Below the pieces are notes generated by a model, which searched no databases, was not told the DNA's origin, and saw nothing but the letters and a program-made list of their open reading frames with translations. Both the position numbers and the translations under genes were made by a program. This document shows positions 61,801 through 64,000 of a DNA stretch of 64,000 nucleotides, one piece after another. The stretch comes from Phallusia mammillata (taxonomy: Eukaryota; Chordata; Ascidiacea; Phlebobranchia; Ascidiidae): the NCBI GenBank assembly GCA_003260075.1, contig QLIY01000270.1, positions 112,236-176,235 of the forward strand, in the 5' to 3' direction. How positions within the stretch are numbered: position 1 is the first letter of the stretch; the number at the start of each line of letters is the position of its first letter.

Positions 61801-63305
61801 CACTATTGGTAATCTCAAGGGTCCATGGGCCACCAGTTGAGAACCACTGCAGTAAGCTAACCGTAACGATTTAAAAAAAAGAATTGATCTGTTCGTTTAG
61901 CATGGAACGGAATTCGTAACGGAGTTCACACAAAACCGGGAGTGTTTGATCTGAAAGCTGCAACTCCGAGTAAAGAGAGAACAAAGGAAGGGAATAAACC
62001 TCCCGCATCCCGGATGGAAGACTCGCTGAGGAAGATGGAGATGATCCTCCACGCTTTGCATGTGAGAATTAAACACGAATAACGTTCGAGAAAACTTGTA
62101 GGATTGAGGATAACAAATTTGCAGTTTTGTTAAGTAACAAATCAAGAATTCCGCCAATATCAATTGTGTGCATAGGTCGCGCCAGATTTAATTTAGGTTT
62201 TTCTTTTAGAGTCCGGTATGGGTCGAATTCGGGTTCAGTTTGAATAAAATAGTCTTGATTGGGCCTGATTTAACACTCGGTCACAGTTATGTTGTAATTC
62301 CATCTGTGAAAATCTAACTTAGCGGCCTAATTTGGCCAGATTTGTGTGTGCCCCAAAATCTATACGCGTTAGGCTACATTTCAAGCTTAGTGGACACATT
62401 AGCGGCCTTCTATATTGGATTACAACTCGCAACGCGATAGACCAGTGCTCTTCAACCGGTGTGCACGGTGCACCATAGGGTGCATCAAAATATGCAAGGG
62501 GTGCAAAATATCACAAACTTTTAATGAACTATTCATATTTGACTTTCAAGATATTAGAAACAAGATGTAGGTTTTAACTGATGTATAACCCAGGTAAGCT
62601 TTTTCAATGTTTTATCCCCGTGTCTAGTTTGATAGTGTCGGTGTTACATCCGGGTTATGTTAGGATATCGAGTGTTGGCTTTTTCGCCGATGTTTCATAG
62701 AAAATTTGCGAACATATGCTCGTCAGTTTACCTTTTAAGTAAACAGGGTGCATGAGTTCGTCACAACAACTTTAGGGGTTCACCAAACCAAAAAGGGTTG
62801 AAGAGCACTGCCATAGACAGTTGGGAAAGGGTTACAAAAACTGGTAATCTAAATGCTGCATTGCATATGTCAGTGCCTTTATAAACACTGGAAATAAACA
62901 TCAGATAAGTAAAACGCATGCCATTCACTAAGTAAAATATTGTTTACCTTAAAGATAAACCGTTGAATTCTACATACAAGTTAGGATTTCGTAAAATGCA
63001 CATTTTTCAGCCAAATGAAATTGGGATTGCTATGTGGGCGTATCTATTGACCAAAAATTTAGCTTATATAAGTTATGTAACTTAAAAAGGAACTGATTAT
63101 TGTGTAATGAGTTTTTGAAAAATAACCAGCAAATTTTTTTAGACGCAAATTGCAGTTCATGCATGGACCGTTCAGAATTTCAGTTGTAAGTTTTCTTGTT
63201 TTATTTAATGTTTTGAACTGTGCATTGAGATTTGCTTTCACGTTTATATTTTGTGCAGCCTTCAAGATGGAAAGCATGTGCATTGAAAAGCAAACTAAAA
63301 TAAAG
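58577..63305 (+). CDS. Unrecognised protein, probably helical, at least five exons
   Basis: Exons 58577-58879 (containing a C-run duplication), 59944-60098, 61376-61536 (second version at 61901-62061), 63143-63185 and 63259-63305 join in compatible phases (0/2, 1/1, 2/0, 0/1, 2/0). The protein is rich in hydrophobic-heptad helices (VEKAFEIMKILLPALKKVNK, ELKTALELQWTDFAAALEMF), followed by a charged linker (KAATPSKERTKEGNKPP) and another helix (EDSLRKMEMILHALH). No start codon or stop was located, so both ends are open. I do not recognise the family. Coding status is strongly supported by the two exon-3 versions, whose ten differences are all synonymous. Confidence 0.75.
59022..59395 (+). repeat. 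Direct duplication across a C-run
   Basis: About 165 bases beginning GCTGTACAAGCTGCGGTG occur before and after the 10-C run at 59189-59198, with substitutions and small indels. Confidence 0.9.
59543..59845 (+). repeat. Direct duplication across a C-run
   Basis: About 145 bases beginning ACGATTGGCAGGTTG occur on both sides of the C-run at 59690-59700, with about four substitutions. Confidence 0.9.
59944..60098 (+). CDS. Unknown gene, exon b
   Basis: Acceptor GATTTTTGCAG, donor CCAA|GTAAAC, 155 bases. Encodes VNKDKIDQIDGELKTALELQ and WTDFAAALEMFSRDLKILF. Without splicing the frame would end in KHSCC, but the phase-1 donor fits the next exon. Confidence 0.75.
60133..60530 (+). repeat. Direct duplication across a C-run
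   Basis: About 180 bases beginning TTGTTTTAACATTTTAGGC recur after the 12-C run at 60311-60322, with indels (AATAATTAATCAG/AATAATCAG and an extra 30-40 bases in the second copy). Confidence 0.85.
60640..60985 (+). repeat. Relative of the 23595-23713 element, plus C-run duplication
   Basis: CGCACACTGTTTAAACCTATAAGG, GTAGACCGCATTGGCTACTGC and CTGCATCTTATCATTCATTG match 23610-23715 with divergence. The part from GCAGTTGTGTGTACTCGC (about 60708) is repeated after the 10-C run at 60843-60852. Confidence 0.7.
60999..61325. mobile_element. hAT-type MITE, 327 bp
   Basis: Ends CAATGGTTCTCAACT and AGTTGAGAACCACTG are inverted repeats. The target duplication CAGTAAGC is perfect (60991-60998 and 61326-61333). 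A second, left-truncated version is at 61647-61850 after a C-run. Confidence 0.92.
61376..61536 (+). CDS. Unknown gene, exon c (first version)
   Basis: Acceptor TTCGTTTAG, two bases complete Thr from the previous exon, then 53 codons; donor CAT|GTGAGA. Encodes WNGIRNGVHTKPGVFDLKAA, a Lys/Glu-rich linker and EDSLRKMEMILHALH. Confidence 0.82.
61901..62061 (+). CDS. Unknown gene, exon c (second, probably allelic version)
   Basis: Same length, splice sites and protein as 61376-61536. I count ten base differences in 161, and all are at synonymous third positions (for example AAT/AAC, GGT/GGA, TTA/TTG). Most likely the other haplotype left in the assembly; a true tandem exon is the alternative. 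Confidence 0.75.
62205..62925 (+). repeat. Dispersed repeat interrupted by a hAT MITE
   Basis: Left part: GAATTCGGGTTCAGTTTG, GGGCCTGATTTAACACTCGG, CATTAGCGGCC. Right part after 62818: CAGTTGGGAAAGGG and ATCAGATAAGTAAAACGCAT. The same blocks are contiguous at 63530-63885, which lacks the MITE. Confidence 0.65.
62443..62810. mobile_element. hAT-type MITE, GAGCACTG family, complete, 368 bp
   Basis: Ends CAGTGCTCTTCAACC and GGGTTGAAGAGCACTG are inverted repeats. Target duplication CGATAGAC/CCATAGAC (7 of 8) at 62435-62442 and 62811-62818. Same family as 40133-40529. Confidence 0.9.
63143..63185 (+). CDS. Unknown gene, exon d (small)
   Basis: Acceptor AAATTTTTTTAG, 14 codons plus T, donor GTT|GTAAGT. 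Encodes TQIAVHAWTVQNFS, continuing the helix of exon c. Confidence 0.6.
63259..63305 (+). CDS. Unknown gene, exon e (small)
   Basis: Acceptor ATTTTGTGCAG, two bases complete Ser, then 15 codons; donor AAG|GTAAAT. Encodes FKMESMCIEKQTKIK. The continuation would be beyond the window or in an exon I did not recognise. Confidence 0.6.
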
Positions 63306-63529
63306 GTAAATACCAAAACTTATATACTTGTTATACCAAGATACATTTTCTACAGTATTACATTAATGAAAGCTGCAGACAGTCACACAGTCAAAACATT
63401 GGTCGTACATGCTAGTATACATACAGTTTATGTAGGTGGAAACAGGGTGCACTGCCTGCAACAAACTTATACATCGGCGCATTGCTTTTATTTTCAAATT
63501 TAAAAGAGTTTTTAATGGCCCCCCCCCCC

Positions 63530-63885
63530 GGTCCGGTTTGGGTTCAGTTCGGGTTCGGTTTAAATGGAATAGACATAATTTGGCCTGATTTAACACTCAT
63601 TTGTGTTTCAACTAGCAAATTCTAACTTGCGGTCTTAATTCGGACTTTGGTTCGATATAACTTTGGGTTCGGGCCTTGTTTTTTTACAATTTCCCAATTG
63701 AACGTGTGGGGTAATTTGCCATATACTTTAGGCTTAGCGGATACATTAACGGTATTTGGTGTGATTAGAACTTGTGATGCGACTGGCAGTAAGGAAAAGG
63801 TTAAAAAGCTACAAACATAAGCGTTATATTTGGATGTCGGTGCCTAAACACTGGTAGCAAACGTCAGATAAGTAAAACGCATCAT
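63530..63885 (+). repeat. Dispersed repeat, uninterrupted copy
   Basis: Follows the C-run at 63519-63529. GGTTCAGTTCGGGTTCGG, GGCCTGATTTAACACTC and CGTCAGATAAGTAAAACGCAT match 62205-62925 with substantial divergence. TGATGCGACTGGCAGT corresponds to the place where the other copy carries the hAT insertion. Confidence 0.65.
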
Positions 63886-64000
63886 AGACATGGGGTAAAG
63901 TTGTTCACAATTCTAAACGTTGAACCACGAATTACAGCCTGTGTAACAAGATTCCATTTAAATAAGACGGAAACTGACGATGCCTTCTAAATAGGCGAAA

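Larger units (their letters stand above)
61121..62160 (+). repeat. 515-base duplication across a C-run, includes a whole exon
   Basis: 61121-61636 and 61647-62160 are two versions of the same segment (part of the MITE, the exon, and the following intron start) around the 10-C run at 61637-61646. Non-coding parts differ more than the exon. Confidence 0.9.

Noticed and set aside
61376-62061. Tandem mutually exclusive exons
   Set aside because: The pair is separated by a C-run and embedded in a larger 515-base duplication that includes part of a MITE, like the other non-coding duplications, so haplotype redundancy is simpler.

Overview
This 64 kb window is animal nuclear DNA. It is AT-rich, with intron-split genes (GT..AG boundaries), long repeat-filled introns and many small DNA transposons. 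The content points to an ascidian of the Ciona type. A perfect copy of the 16-base Ciona spliced leader lies at 36835-36850, gene spacing is moderate, and the two versions of many short segments differ like alleles of a very polymorphic species. I cannot name the species from sequence alone.

Layout. (1) 1-9378, + strand: 3' part of a PLEKHO (CKIP-1-like) gene, with the end of a PH domain, a capping-protein-interaction motif and a proline/acid/lysine-rich tail. (2) 10524-13562, - strand: complete five-exon ribosomal protein S15 gene with a 5'TOP start, converging on PLEKHO. (3) 18694-20865, + strand: a neuregulin-like EGF ligand precursor (signal peptide, NTR-like region, Ig, EGF, transmembrane segment, long cytoplasmic tail) whose whole reading frame is one exon. 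(4) 22359-55824, + strand: a bubblegum-type long-chain acyl-CoA synthetase (ACSBG) in 15 recognisable exons over 33 kb; only the extreme N-terminus is missing. (5) 57341-57687, + strand: a tentative small lysine/cysteine-rich gene. (6) 58577-63305 and probably beyond, + strand: an unrecognised, probably helical protein in at least five exons.

The genes do not form an operon or shared pathway: a membrane/actin adaptor, a ribosomal protein, a growth-factor precursor, a lipid-activating enzyme and two unknowns. The space between exons is occupied by hAT-type MITEs (several with 8 bp target duplications), a GGGTTCGGG-containing repeat family, a hairpin element and other dispersed repeats.

The strongest window-wide signal is technical. 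There are 23 runs of about 10 C, and nearly all are flanked by two slightly different direct copies of the same 50-1200 bases; four longer runs have 62-94 C. The best explanation is that gap placeholders were written as C, with unmerged allelic contig ends on either side. They duplicate parts of two exons and all of a third, and create false proline/glycine reading frames, so every tandem duplication here should be read with that in mind. I found no clearly new biological system. The most interesting biology is the intronless neuregulin, the genomic spliced-leader copy and the unrecognised gene at the right end.
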